Assembly (NCBI RefSeq): GCF_023516615.1 | Contig: NZ_JAMGBF010000096.1 | Span: 1 to 64,000, forward strand | From: Streptomyces panaciradicis | GTDB taxonomy: Bacteria > Actinomycetota > Actinomycetes > Streptomycetales > Streptomycetaceae | Direction of reading: 5' to 3' | Length of the DNA: 64,000 nt | Part shown: piece after piece, positions 1 to 9,768 of the stretch | Layout of the letters: each line of letters opens with the position of its first letter | Position numbering within the stretch: position 1 is the stretch's first letter | The notes under the pieces: generated by a model | The model's database searches: none | The model's input: the letters and a program-made list of their open reading frames with translations, nothing else | What the model was told of the DNA's origin: nothing | Translations under genes and position numbers: made by a program

Positions 1-769
1 CTGGCGGAGACGGCCCCGGCGGGCCTGGCCGCGGCGGGCATCGAACCAGCCTCGATGCCAGCAGCAGCCCAGTGGGAGGCCGTCAATGCAGATCCGGCCG
101 CGGACACGAAATCGGGCAAAAGCGGTGTTTCCGTCAAGCCAGCGCCTGCTGCGGCCAAAGCCAACTTTCCCGGCAAGGAGCGCTCCACGCTGGTCAGCCA
201 CATCGCAGCACCACAACTTCTGCAGGCTTCTCGCCCCGGATTAAAGGTTGAGCCGCAGCTGGCGCCTCACCCTCAGGCGCGCGTTCGCGCTCAGGAGGCC
301 GGTCAGTCCCCCGGCCGATACGTCCACGGCTCGCCTGTCACGAGCCAGCACACGACATCCCGCGAGCCCCTTAGCGCGAAGACGCCCGCAGAACATCACG
401 ACCTCACCCGGGTCCGGCTGACCGCGGGCAGCAGCGAACAACCCCCTTCTCCCACACCGCCAACGACCCCAGGGCCCGACGCAGTTGGCCCCGCGCGCGC
501 AACGCACGCTCACGCATACCATTCTGGCCCTACCACCGGCACCCGCCATGCCGACCCCACCGACCGGAACGCCACCGACGCACCTGACTGCGATCCACTC
601 CGTCCTGAGCAGCGATGCGACCAACCCAGCGCTTTACAGCGCCCCTATCCTTGCCCAGCTACAGCGGCCACCCGGGAACAGCTCGGCCATGCCGGCCCGG
701 CGCGCGCTGCCCCAGGTTGGGCGGACGCCACACAGTCCCGGCAGACGCCACAAACCAGCGGCCTCGTCC
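1..769 (+). other. Degenerate region, no intact gene
   Basis: A frame open from base 1 to the TGA at 832-834 encodes a low-complexity Ala/Pro/Thr-rich sequence. I recognise no domain in it before about base 770. Overlapping frames on both strands are equally open, as expected of high-GC DNA, and none has a convincing ribosome binding site. Its last codons join the Spd-like remnant that follows, so the stretch may be the decayed body of the same protein, but I cannot show that. Nothing else is visible here. Confidence 0.4.
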
Positions 770-1165
770 ACCGGACGCAAGACCGCTCAGCCGACGGAAG
801 CCTGACCCTTCCCGACCGCTACTACCTCGCCTGAATGGACTACCAAAACCATCGCGGGACCGAACCCACCGGTCAGGAACTCTCCGCCCACCTCGCCACG
901 CAAGGCCTGCTCGGCCGCAACCATCAACCCATTAGCCCCGCCAATCTACGACGGCACTTCCTACGCTGGCGCATCTACAACCTCTGGTCCAACCAACGCG
1001 TACATACCCGAGTGCCCTCCCCCCCGACATCGCCCGTGAATGCGCCCGCCAGGACATCACCGCGCAATACAACAAGCCCATCAGCACCGCCTGCATCGCG
1101 GCGCCAAACGCCGACTTCGAACGACGCTGGCAAGCCATCGAAGCGGTTCACAGACAGGAGAGCGG
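770..1165 (+). pseudogene. Broken Spd/DUF2637-like mobile-element protein (C-terminal part)
   Basis: Two frames joined give a sequence that resembles, from memory, the conserved C-terminus of actinomycete integrative-element spread or transfer-accessory proteins. The first part reads DRYYLA, then a stop, then MDYQNHRGTEPTGQEL and LRRHFLRWRIYNLW. The second, in the next frame, reads PDIARECARQDITAQYNKPI and ADFERRWQAIE. Two lesions are visible. The TGA at 832-834 sits where a Trp codon would keep the frame open, and the C7 run at 1019-1025 marks a one-base frameshift. No start codon is recognisable. It lies directly before an integrase remnant, as expected of a deleted element end. The reading as a broken gene is fairly safe; the family name is recalled and less so. 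Confidence 0.5.
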
Positions 1166-1251
1166 CCTGAGGCGGGCCACAAACCATCTGCCGCTCTCTT
1201 CAGCGCGCCCGCACCCACGGCCTCACTCATCTGCCCAGCAAGGCCAGGTAA

Positions 1252-1589
1252 CGAGAAGCCGTGTTCACCCGCAGGGCAGACCGGTCGACTCGACAGAGCT
1301 CACCCAAACCTTCACTGCCGTCCTCCACATGGCCTGTCTGTGCCGCATGCGCTTGCACAACCTCCGCAACACCACCGCCATCCTGCGCCTGCGACAGGGC
1401 GTCGGACTCGTCGTCATCACGGAACTCCTTGGCCACGCCCACATAGGCCTCACCGCCAATACTTACAACCGGCTCCGCCTTCAACTCGACGCCACCACAC
1501 CCTCAGTACGGCGCTCGGCAGTCCTGCTGGCCACGGGTCGGCCCCGCGAACGACGGCACAAGTCACCATGCGGAGTCAGTGTCCACTGA
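1252..1589 (+). pseudogene. Tyrosine recombinase (integrase) C-terminal remnant
   Basis: The translation carries the C-terminal catalytic half of a phage or ICE-type tyrosine integrase: HPQGRPVDSTELTQTFTAVL, then LHNLRNTTA (the HxLRxxxA box, degenerate from HDLRHT), ELLGHAHIGLTANTYNRL (the GH motif and the nucleophile Tyr), and an LDA tail. The N-terminal two thirds, including the first catalytic Arg, are missing. The entry into this frame near 1260 also needs a one-base shift (VFT in frame 1, HPQGRP in frame 3). It cannot make an active recombinase. With the upstream Spd-like remnant it marks the decayed end of an integrative element; no tRNA or clear att repeat is visible beside it. Confidence 0.7.
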
Positions 1590-1618
1590 CGTTGCCGTCA
1601 ACTACTTCTCGTGCAAAA

Positions 1619-1645
1619 GCCCCCTCAGGCTGCACCTGACGGGGC
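1619..1645. terminator. Hairpin terminator
   Basis: An 11-bp stem GCCCCCTCAGG/CCTGACGGGGC with one mismatch and loop CTGCA, preceded by AAAA and followed by a T-containing stretch. It can serve the minus-strand toxin-immunity operon as well as the integrase remnant. Confidence 0.6.
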
Positions 1646-1795
1646 TTCAACTTTGCAAGGACTCCGCATACTTACTGCTCACCCAGCCAGTTCCTGCAGC
1701 GACGTTCGGATGACACAAATACACCGAACAAAAACCCGTTGCAGATTGACCCGAATTCAAGATTCAGGGCGGCGAAAAAACTGGGCGGACCTCAA

Positions 1796-2065
1796 TCACT
1801 TCACCCCTTCATCCGGATACTTTTCTGCTTGAACTTTGATGGATTCACCGCTATACACTTCACCTGGATCGATACGGCGCCCAGTTGACACGAGGACAGA
1901 CTCAGGGAGCATGGTCGTTTCGTCTTCGATGAGGACGGCGTAGGTCTTTTCGTCGATCCCTTGACTCTTACCCAGAATCACCCCGTTGGCGCCGGCAACT
2001 CCAAGCTCCACGGTGTGGCTGGTTTCGAGAACGGTGACGATTTCATCGAAATCGAGCTCTCTCAT
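1796..2065 (-). CDS. Imm31-like immunity protein
   Basis: An 89-residue acidic soluble protein beginning MRELDFDEIVTVLE, with VILGKSQG, YAVLIED, LVSTGRRIDPGEVYSGESI in order. This pattern matches what I recall of the small Imm31-type immunity family (hydrophobic strand, GVVLGKS, Tyr-rich strand, STGR, DG.SI). Its start overlaps the stop of the RHS toxin gene by four bases (ATGA). The strong Shine-Dalgarno GGGAGGTGA lies inside the toxin's last codons, so the two are translationally coupled. The position directly after the toxin tip is the classical place for a cognate immunity gene. Two 60-base lines inside the gene have only 35 and 31 G+C, so it is AT-rich for this genome, as is usual for exchanged toxin-immunity cassettes. 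The family name is moderately certain, the role more so. Confidence 0.7.
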   Translation of the reverse strand: MRELDFDEIVTVLETSHTVELGVAGANGVILGKSQGIDEKTYAVLIEDETTMLPESVLVSTGRRIDPGEVYSGESIKVQAEKYPDEGVK

Positions 2066-5000
2066 TTGTGGGTCACCTCCCCAAAGGGATCTACATTTAC
2101 GTGGCGATTATCGCGAGAGAGCCAACCGATCTTCTCGCGCCCTTGACGCGACAGCTGAACATCCCACTCGAAAGGGTGCCCCTCGGTGCGTGATGGGCCC
2201 ACTGTCCACTCATTACCGAATCGGTCAATATATCCACCGTTGCGCCCTCGAGGCAATGGATTCGCGGGATTATAGTTCTTCGGGGGCACATATCGAATGC
2301 GACCCTGATTTGGCAGACCGAATTCATCTCCCGGACCCGCTGCACGCATTCTCGATTTAACGCTCCAACAGGTGCTGTTGTGAACGAGTACCGGAGTCTC
2401 ACCGACCAGCACATAGTACGTGTGCAGTTCGTCGACCGTGAGGTTGTACGTCCGCGCGTGCTTCGTGAAGGACCGGTTGCCTGTGACGATGACGGTGCTT
2501 CCGTCGTCCGTGCGCAGGGCCATGCCCGGTTTGAGGTCGCCCGCTGGTGTCCAGTCATGCTCGGACGGGGACCAGAAGGGGTGTTCGTGGGTGGCTGTGA
2601 GCTTCTCGATGCCGTTCTTTGTGGCGATGGAGAGTTCGTTGAAGTACTTGTCGCCTTCGGTGCGGATGAGGCGGGTCACCTTGCGGGACTTCGTCTTCCC
2701 GGTTTTGGGGTCGGTCGCTTTGACCCGGTCGCCGAGTTTCACGTCCTCGATGTTCTTGGTCGAGCCGTCTGCCATAAGGACGTCGGTGCCCGCGAGGAAG
2801 CACTTACACCCGCCCGGCAACTTTAGGGCGCCACCCTCCAAGCCCCCGGGGCCTTCGGAGCCTCCGGTCATTGCGATCATGGCGACCGCGCCCAAGGGGG
2901 CGATTTTCCCTCCGCATCCGCTCTCGTGCCCAAGGCGCATGCAGGCGAGGAACTTGAGGTGAGTCAGGATATTTTGTGCGACTTCTTCGTTTTCGGCGGG
3001 TTCATTCAGGCAGCTGGGTCCTGCCTCCTGGCACCAGTTCGCGGCTTCCTGCCAGAACTTCTGTGCGTACTTTTCCTTGTACTTCCAGCCTCGGTCGACG
3101 AAGACGCCTGGGTAGATCTCGTAGTGCGTCTTGATGAAGGAGGGCGAGTAGACGTTTCCGGCGTTGACCGCCGCGATGTAGTTCGCCGTGTACCTCGGCG
3201 GCCCTGATGAGGGAGCCTGGGTGGGAGTCCTGTTCTCGTGGTTGGGAGTCGCGCGAGTAGGGCAGTCGATGTCCGCGCACAGCCCGGTGGGGTCGCTGTT
3301 GCTGACCGGACTGTTGCTGCTGTACGCGTATCCGTTCATCTGGAGCGGGTCCGCGAGGTCGACTACCGGATCTGCCGAGAGGAAGTGTCCGGAGTTCTGG
3401 TCGTACTCGCGGGCTCCGATGTGCGTCAGGCCGGTGCTGGCGTCGTCAATGCCCACGCCGAGGTAGCTGCGTTTGTTGGGCCATGCCGTCGGCTTTGTGC
3501 CCCGCACCTCTCCGTACGGCTTGAAGGCTCGGCGTGTGACGGTCTGGCCGGAGGCTACGTCCACCGAGGTGTTCGCCGTGCCGAGGTGGTCGGCGAGCAG
3601 CACGCTCAGCTTGTGACCGGTTGTCGCGCCGCTGGCCGTGGTGCGCACTACGGTCGGGGCGCCGGCCTGGGTGTACGTGCGGGACGCCGTCGTGATCGTG
3701 CCTGAGGCGTTGGTCGTCAGTTCGGTATCGCCCAGGTACAGCGTCGAGCCGGAAGAGGAGTTCTCCAACAGCCGGTTGCCGCCGGCGTCGTACACGTACG
3801 TGGTCTTCTTGCCGTCGTCCGTGATGGAGTCGAGCTTGTTCTCCGGTGTCCAGACCAGCCGCTGGGTGGTGCTGGCCAGGTCGCGGACCGTGGTGTTGCC
3901 CGTGGCGTCGTAGGTGTAGGCACTGCCCTTGCCGGACGGGGTGGAGCTGATGCCCGTCATCGTGTGGGGCTGCGTCGTGGTCGCCGGGGTGGTGCCGCTC
4001 GCGGCGACCGTCTTGCCGTAGCCATAGCGGAAAGTGACGTTCTTCGTGGCGTCGGCAGTGTCGTGCTCGGTCATCGTCGAGCGGTTGCCGAGCCAGTCGA
4101 AGGTGTACGACTGGCGGTAGGCCGACCCGCTGGTGGAGACGGTGGAGGTGTTCGGGGCCCCTGCGGCGAGGGCCGCGGTCAGTGAGGAGTCAGGGGTCGA
4201 GGTGTCCGTCGCCTCGTCCGGGGCGTCGGCGACCGGGCCGGAGGAGGGGGCGTAGGTGGTGGTGTGGCCCCACGTTGTGCCGTTTGCCGCCTTGCAGCCG
4301 GTGCCCTTGCCGTCCGGTGTGATGTTCGAGGTCCAGGCATGGACCAGCTCGCCCATCACGTCGTAGGTGAAGCACTGGGTGTCCCAGGTGTCGCCCGTTG
4401 CCGAGCTGAGCTGGCGGGCGTTGGACGTGATCGTGCCGGACGTGTCGTAGGAGTAGTAGCTGTCGGTGATGCGGTGCGGTCCGTCGGTCTCCCGGTCGGC
4501 CACCGTGCGCTGCACGCGGCCGGTGTGCGGGTCGACGAAGTTGGTCGTCCAGACGCGGTAGGGCTGGGCGGCGGAGACGGTGCGCAGGACCTCGCCGTAG
4601 GGCGAGTATGTCGCGTCGGCCGCGTACCAGGTCTTACCCGAGGTCGACTCCGGCAGGCCGTCGGCGGTGTAGCGGGTGACGACCTTTTCCTGCGCAAGGC
4701 CACCGACGGCCGGCAGCGTCACCGTCTGGGGCTTGCCCGTCGGTGTATAGGTGTAGGAGTAGGCGTACGTGCCGGACAGTCCCGTGGTCATGGAGTTGGC
4801 CGGGATGACCGTCTCGCTGCCGGTGACGTGGTACTCGGAGTCGTAGCCGGTGACCTTGTTGATGTAGTCGCCGTTGTCCGTATGCCGTTTGGAGCTGCTC
4901 TGTTGACCGATGCCGCCGGGGGCGTCGTCGTAGGCGAACTCCTTGACAGGCGTGGCCGTCGCTGAGCCCTGGCGTACCGCGGTGATCCGTCCGAGCAGGT

Positions 5001-8000
5001 CGTAGTCGGTGAAGGTCTCCTGTCCGAGTGCGTCCTTGACATGGTTGGGACGGTCGGCGGAGTCGTACCAGGTGTTGGTGGAGCCCGTGTCGGGGTCGGT
5101 GGTGGACGTCACCCGGCCGCGGGCGTCGTAGCTGTAGGTCCAGGCGTTGCCGGCGGGGTCGGTGACCTTGCTGCGGTTGCCGCGGGCGTCGTAGTCGTAG
5201 GTGGTGGTGCGGCCGGTGGTGGCGCCGTCCTTGGAGAAGTGCTTGATCGACGTGACACGGCCGAGGGCGTCGACGTACGTGCGCGTCCTGGGGGCCGTCG
5301 AGCCTGGCGGGTCGATGGTCGTGCTGACGTCGTCGTAGAAGGTGAACTGTGCGTACTGGTAGCCGCCGTCGTTGTAGACGGAGGCTCGGGCCTCGCGCTC
5401 CAGGCCGTCGTAGCGGTACTGGGTCCAACTCGGGATCAGCGACTTGGATCGGGGCTGGAAGAGCTCCGCGCTCGGCTCACCCTTGGCGAGGTAGCCGCTG
5501 GTCTTGCGCGCGATCACACCGTGGTCGTTGTAGTCGGTGTCCACGACGATCCGGCCGGGGCCGTGCGCCTCGGTCTGCTTCTGCACCTCGCGCATCAGAC
5601 CGTCGTAGAGGGTGATCTCCCGGGCGTAGGTGCCGTCGTCCTCGAGCGAGTCGACGATCGCGGCCGCCGGGCGGTTCTCGTCGGCGGAGGCGATCGCCGG
5701 CTGGTAGCTGATGACGACGTTCGGCGACTTGCCGCCCGAGGAGCGGGAGGGCGACCAGCCCTTGACCAGTCGGCCGAGGGCGTCGTACTCGCTGCGGGTG
5801 ACACGGCCGTTGGGGTCGGTCACGGACAGCGGGAGGCTGCGGCCCGGGTCGAAGGTGGTCGTGGTGGCCTGCCCCAGGGCGTTGATCACCTTGGTTGAGG
5901 TGACCGGGCCACCCGTCTCCGGGGTGTACTGCGTCTCGGTGGGGCCCTCACCGGGCTTCGTCACCGTGCGGACCCGGCCGAGACCGTCGTAGGTCATGCC
6001 GGTGACGACGGAGTACGAGGTGCCGGTGCCGTCGGTTTCGGCGACCGAGGTGGCCAGCCCCTTCGTCGGCGTCGCGCCGTAGGAGAGATTGTCGTAGGTG
6101 GTGCGGATCGCCGACTTGAGCTTGGTCGCCGGATCGGCGTTGGCGTAGGCGGCGCAGGACGTGCCGGTGGTCCGCTGCTCCTTGGGCAGGCCGATCAGCC
6201 AGGCCGTGGTGTTGTGGACGTAGGAGGTGACGGTGCACGTCTGGTCGGAAAGGGTCTCTGAGGAGCCGCTCGGGGTGACGACGGCCGTCTCCACCTGGAT
6301 GGGCAGGCCGTAGGTGTCGTCGACGTCGGTGAGGGTGCGCACGGCCCGCCAGCTTGTGCCGATGGTCTGGATCTCGTCCGTGCGCTTGGTGCCCGTGCGG
6401 TGGGCGAGGATCGGGTCGTCGGCGGTGCCGTCCTCGTTCTCGCGGGGGCGGGAGGCGGTCTGCTTGGACCAGGGGTAGTTGAGGGTCCGCTTGAGGATCG
6501 CGCCGCCGGAGTCGACGTAGGTGATGCTCTCCGCGGTCATGCCGGCGTACTGCGGTGCATCGTCGGCAACCAGCGTGTATTCCTTTTTGGAGTCCTTGAC
6601 CTCGCCGCCGATGCCCTGGAAGTAGCGCGTGAGGGACATGGACTGGGCCTGGGGGACGCCCGGATCAGAGCTGGTCTTGCTGCCCTTGGTGATGCGGACC
6701 TCTCGGTATCCGCGCCAGTCGCTATAGGTGCGCAGTGCGGGGCGCGTGAATTCGTCGTCGCTCTTGGTCCACGCCGCATCTGAGTAGGTGTACTTGCTGA
6801 GGATCGGCTGGCCGTGTGAAGTGACCTTGTCGGTCTCGGTGACGGAGTCGACGACGTATTTGTTGAACCACGCCTTTGCCGGGGTCTTCTCGTCGCCGTC
6901 CGGTGACCAACGCACCGGGTAGCAGGTGCCGTTGTTCTTGCCCTGGTCCTCGGCCGGCTCGCTCGTGCAGCCGCCCGTGTACTCGACCTCGATGTCGCCG
7001 CCGTACTCGGTGGAGACCACGCCAATGCGGGGGCGAGTGAAACCGGGCCGCTGGTCGTTCTTGCCGCGTGGCACGAGATTGGGCAGCTGGCGGTCTTTCA
7101 GGCGGTCTTTCAGCGGCGAGGTGGAGCCCACCGTGTAGCGGCCGAAGCTGATGCCGTCGTCGGACTGTGGCGTGCCCTTGGTGTCACCGGGGCCGTAGCC
7201 GGTGCGGGTGATGGAGTTGAGCCACAGGCCGGGGGCGGTGTCGTACCAGTCTTCCGGGAAGGACTGGTGGAGTGTGTACGTGTCGACCGGTCCGAGGCCG
7301 GTCTGCCCGGGGCGGGCGGCCTTGGTCGTCACCGTGTCCAGGCGCAGCTGGGTCCAGAAGGACGGGAAGGGCGGGCACAGCTTGGAGGTGGACTTGCAGT
7401 TGAGGTTTCCGGGGGTGTCCCACCAGGGCCGGTAGGCGCCCGGGTCGTCGGTCTTGGCGAAGTTCGCCGCGTCGCAGGCCGAGGCCGACTTCAGACAGCG
7501 CTGTTTGGCGCCGAACTCGATCGTCGCGGACGGCTTGGTGAGGCTGTCCGGGCGCATGCCGTACTCGATCGATGCCGGGTAGGCGGAACGGTCGTACTGC
7601 TCGGGCGACTTGAACTTCTTGCGGACGGCGTAGTAGTTCGTCTCCTGCTTCCAGTTGACGATCATGGTGTTGCCGTGGAGGTCGACGACCTTGTCCAGGC
7701 CCCAGCGCCAGGCCTGCTGCTTGCCAGAGCCGCAGCGCGAGTCGGCGAAGGCGTCGGCGTGGCACGGTTCGCCAGGGTGGTTGCCGAAAACGGGGGTGGT
7801 GGAGACCGAGTCCGTCTTCGCGTGACCGCCGCCCACATCGTTGAGGCCGTAGTAATACTGCGTGCCGTCGGTGGTCGTGACGACCCAATACTCGCCGTTG
7901 TTGTCGTCGTTGGTGGCTCCGATGCGGTGCTCGACCCTGGTGCCGTCGTCCTGCTGCGGGCGGTAGAGCTCGGTGTCCTTGTCCGGGTCGCTGCCGGAGG

Positions 8001-9282
8001 CGGCGTCCCGGATGAGTTCGGTGGTCTTGCCGCCGAGCGACATCACCGCGTTGTACGACACCCAGCACAGGTCGGACGTCTTGTCCTTCTTGGCGGTGTT
8101 GTTGGGGGCGCCGGCCTTGAGCGTCTTGCGGTCGTCCTGGCAGGAGCGGTAGCGGCGCTCGATGTGACCGGGGTCGTAGTCCCAGCCCTCGCCGATCCAG
8201 GAGGCCTGGGGTGAGGAGACGGCGGTACGGCCGTCCACGGTCTGCGAACTGTAGTTGAAGGAGATCTTGGGAGCGGGTCCGGCCGGCGCGGCCGGCACGG
8301 TCAGCGGGTACGACCAGGTGAAGGCGCCCGAGGATCCTCCCGCCTCCCACTTGCCGTCCGAGGCAAGCGGCGTCGCCTTGAAGGAGCCACCGCCACCGTT
8401 GCCGGAGTCGACCGCGCCGACAACTGCCGTACTACTGCCCGTCACTGCCGCGGGCGTGACCGAACCGGACGTGCGGTAGGCCGCCTGAACGATGCCGGAG
8501 CCGGTGGAGGGCGAGGAGGGCGCCGAGGCGGGGGTGACCGTGTCGCCGCCGGCCGGGTCGACGGTGGCGGTGAGGGAGGCGGACGTGGTGTCGTTCGTCG
8601 TCTCGAGGTCCTCGTAGGTCTGGCATGCCTCGTCGTCCGGCGTCGTCAGGTAGCAGTCGGGGAACTGCACCAAGTGCAGGCGGGAGGCCCAGTCCGCTCC
8701 GTAGAGACTCTCGAATTTGGTGTAGTCGAGCTTGACGGAGACCGGGACCGCGCCAGTGGCGGGTGCCTGCACGACCATGACGGCGCCGTCGACGCCCTGA
8801 GCCATGGAGGAGGTGCGTTCGGGGATCGTGACCTGCCACGTGCCCGTGGGGGGTGGCTGGTCGGTGGCCTGGCCCAGGCTGACCGGCAAGGTGCCGACCG
8901 GCTTCAGGGCGGTCTGCTCGGCCGTGGTCGTCGCTGCGGTGGTTCGCGCCGAGGCCGTTGTGGTCGTGCTCGAGTCGAAGGTAACCGAACCGGCCAGGTT
9001 GGAAGGAGGAGTCGTCGTGCCGGACGGCGCGGTGAGCAGGTCCTGGGGGACGTCGGCCTTCAGCGACTTGAGGTCCCGGCTGAACGTCTTGCCCGAGACG
9101 GGCAGTTCGGACTCGAGGTGCTCCAGCGTCAGTGTCTCGCGCCCGGTCTCCTCTTTCGAAGGGTCCGGAGGGATGGCGAATGCCTGCGCGGGCAGCAGCC
9201 CCACCAGCAGCGCCGCCGTTACGGCGGGTGCCGCGGTACGCCCGAGGCGGCGCGCGCGGGCACGCGAAAGTCGACCGAACAC
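2062..9282 (-). CDS. Secreted RHS/YD-repeat polymorphic toxin with HINT domain and C-terminal toxin module
   Basis: A 2,406-residue protein. The order is: a Sec-type signal peptide (about residues 1-36, ending AQAFA); an N-terminal SpvB/TcdB-like region around 300-370 (WSYPLTVP, SWIGEGWDYDPG); many YD repeats (for example YDALGRLVKG, YDARGRVTSTTDP) to about 1,930; an RHS core ending at DPTG, residue 2,000; a HINT autoprocessing domain at about 2,159-2,302 (starts CFLAGT, contains THEHPFW, ends VLVHN); and a toxin tip of about 104 residues with GGYIDRFGNEWTVGPSRT and PFEWDVQLS. That tip resembles the family I remember as polymorphic toxin type 17, whose activity I will not assert. The GTG start has GGGGGG seven bases upstream. 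The toxin end has clearly lower G+C than the RHS body. It probably acts at the cell surface in contact-dependent competition, with the overlapping downstream gene as immunity. Confidence 0.9.
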   Translation of the reverse strand: MFGRLSRARARRLGRTAAPAVTAALLVGLLPAQAFAIPPDPSKEETGRETLTLEHLESELPVSGKTFSRDLKSLKADVPQDLLTAPSGTTTPPSNLAGSVTFDSSTTTTASARTTAATTTAEQTALKPVGTLPVSLGQATDQPPPTGTWQVTIPERTSSMAQGVDGAVMVVQAPATGAVPVSVKLDYTKFESLYGADWASRLHLVQFPDCYLTTPDDEACQTYEDLETTNDTTSASLTATVDPAGGDTVTPASAPSSPSTGSGIVQAAYRTSGSVTPAAVTGSSTAVVGAVDSGNGGGGSFKATPLASDGKWEAGGSSGAFTWSYPLTVPAAPAGPAPKISFNYSSQTVDGRTAVSSPQASWIGEGWDYDPGHIERRYRSCQDDRKTLKAGAPNNTAKKDKTSDLCWVSYNAVMSLGGKTTELIRDAASGSDPDKDTELYRPQQDDGTRVEHRIGATNDDNNGEYWVVTTTDGTQYYYGLNDVGGGHAKTDSVSTTPVFGNHPGEPCHADAFADSRCGSGKQQAWRWGLDKVVDLHGNTMIVNWKQETNYYAVRKKFKSPEQYDRSAYPASIEYGMRPDSLTKPSATIEFGAKQRCLKSASACDAANFAKTDDPGAYRPWWDTPGNLNCKSTSKLCPPFPSFWTQLRLDTVTTKAARPGQTGLGPVDTYTLHQSFPEDWYDTAPGLWLNSITRTGYGPGDTKGTPQSDDGISFGRYTVGSTSPLKDRLKDRQLPNLVPRGKNDQRPGFTRPRIGVVSTEYGGDIEVEYTGGCTSEPAEDQGKNNGTCYPVRWSPDGDEKTPAKAWFNKYVVDSVTETDKVTSHGQPILSKYTYSDAAWTKSDDEFTRPALRTYSDWRGYREVRITKGSKTSSDPGVPQAQSMSLTRYFQGIGGEVKDSKKEYTLVADDAPQYAGMTAESITYVDSGGAILKRTLNYPWSKQTASRPRENEDGTADDPILAHRTGTKRTDEIQTIGTSWRAVRTLTDVDDTYGLPIQVETAVVTPSGSSETLSDQTCTVTSYVHNTTAWLIGLPKEQRTTGTSCAAYANADPATKLKSAIRTTYDNLSYGATPTKGLATSVAETDGTGTSYSVVTGMTYDGLGRVRTVTKPGEGPTETQYTPETGGPVTSTKVINALGQATTTTFDPGRSLPLSVTDPNGRVTRSEYDALGRLVKGWSPSRSSGGKSPNVVISYQPAIASADENRPAAAIVDSLEDDGTYAREITLYDGLMREVQKQTEAHGPGRIVVDTDYNDHGVIARKTSGYLAKGEPSAELFQPRSKSLIPSWTQYRYDGLEREARASVYNDGGYQYAQFTFYDDVSTTIDPPGSTAPRTRTYVDALGRVTSIKHFSKDGATTGRTTTYDYDARGNRSKVTDPAGNAWTYSYDARGRVTSTTDPDTGSTNTWYDSADRPNHVKDALGQETFTDYDLLGRITAVRQGSATATPVKEFAYDDAPGGIGQQSSSKRHTDNGDYINKVTGYDSEYHVTGSETVIPANSMTTGLSGTYAYSYTYTPTGKPQTVTLPAVGGLAQEKVVTRYTADGLPESTSGKTWYAADATYSPYGEVLRTVSAAQPYRVWTTNFVDPHTGRVQRTVADRETDGPHRITDSYYSYDTSGTITSNARQLSSATGDTWDTQCFTYDVMGELVHAWTSNITPDGKGTGCKAANGTTWGHTTTYAPSSGPVADAPDEATDTSTPDSSLTAALAAGAPNTSTVSTSGSAYRQSYTFDWLGNRSTMTEHDTADATKNVTFRYGYGKTVAASGTTPATTTQPHTMTGISSTPSGKGSAYTYDATGNTTVRDLASTTQRLVWTPENKLDSITDDGKKTTYVYDAGGNRLLENSSSGSTLYLGDTELTTNASGTITTASRTYTQAGAPTVVRTTASGATTGHKLSVLLADHLGTANTSVDVASGQTVTRRAFKPYGEVRGTKPTAWPNKRSYLGVGIDDASTGLTHIGAREYDQNSGHFLSADPVVDLADPLQMNGYAYSSNSPVSNSDPTGLCADIDCPTRATPNHENRTPTQAPSSGPPRYTANYIAAVNAGNVYSPSFIKTHYEIYPGVFVDRGWKYKEKYAQKFWQEAANWCQEAGPSCLNEPAENEEVAQNILTHLKFLACMRLGHESGCGGKIAPLGAVAMIAMTGGSEGPGGLEGGALKLPGGCKCFLAGTDVLMADGSTKNIEDVKLGDRVKATDPKTGKTKSRKVTRLIRTEGDKYFNELSIATKNGIEKLTATHEHPFWSPSEHDWTPAGDLKPGMALRTDDGSTVIVTGNRSFTKHARTYNLTVDELHTYYVLVGETPVLVHNSTCWSVKSRMRAAGPGDEFGLPNQGRIRYVPPKNYNPANPLPRGRNGGYIDRFGNEWTVGPSRTEGHPFEWDVQLSRQGREKIGWLSRDNRHVNVDPFGEVTHK

Positions 9283-9400
9283 GACGAGGCCCCCCGGACC
9301 ACTTGAAGCGGGACCGGTGACGGGCCACGCGTGAAGACATGTCAGACGACGAAGATTCTGTGATCGATCTGTGAGGGAACACCAGGCTCACATGTCCCAG

Positions 9401-9416
9401 TGTGATCATAATCACC
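9401..9416. promoter_or_regulatory. Crp-like palindrome in the divergent RHS/FG-GAP promoter region
   Basis: The 486-base gap 9283-9768 separates the divergent RHS and FG-GAP genes. It contains TGTGA-TCATAA-TCACC, which fits the TGTGA-N6-TCACA pattern of Crp-family sites. It lies about 120 bases before the RHS start and 350 before the other gene. No other strong promoter element could be assigned in this gap. Confidence 0.3.
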
Positions 9417-9768
9417 GTACGTAGCGGCCCGTTACGCAATGAAGTCGCCCGAACGCGGCAGAAGCGTTTACCAGGGAACAACCACCCCTTTAGCTTCCAT
9501 TGGGTCGAACATAAAGCTTTCCTGCCGAACTCCGTTTCTCCCAGGGGGGATTCACCCGGTTTCCACCTCCTCGCCAGGCAGGGATCAGCTCTCGCGACCC
9601 GCCTCACGCACGGCCGTGAGGGGCACACCGCCGACGTCGACATCGCCCCTGGCACCCCATAAGCCCAATCCTCACAGGGTGACGACAGCTTCCCCATAGG
9701 TCATCATCTCCCTCGCCCGGCCGCGTCCTGCTACGCGCCGGCTCCACGGGGGAAGGGGAACTCGTTCG

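Noticed and set aside
177..186. GGAGCGCTCC palindrome as another LacI operator
   Set aside because: It lies in degenerate sequence with no gene start and lacks the GAGAG/CTCTC flanks of the three real sites.
9604..9697. Minus-strand frames across the RHS/FG-GAP promoter region, including one reaching from 9697 into the RHS N-terminus
   Set aside because: Arg-rich translations in the wrong frame of the RHS gene; no ribosome binding site.
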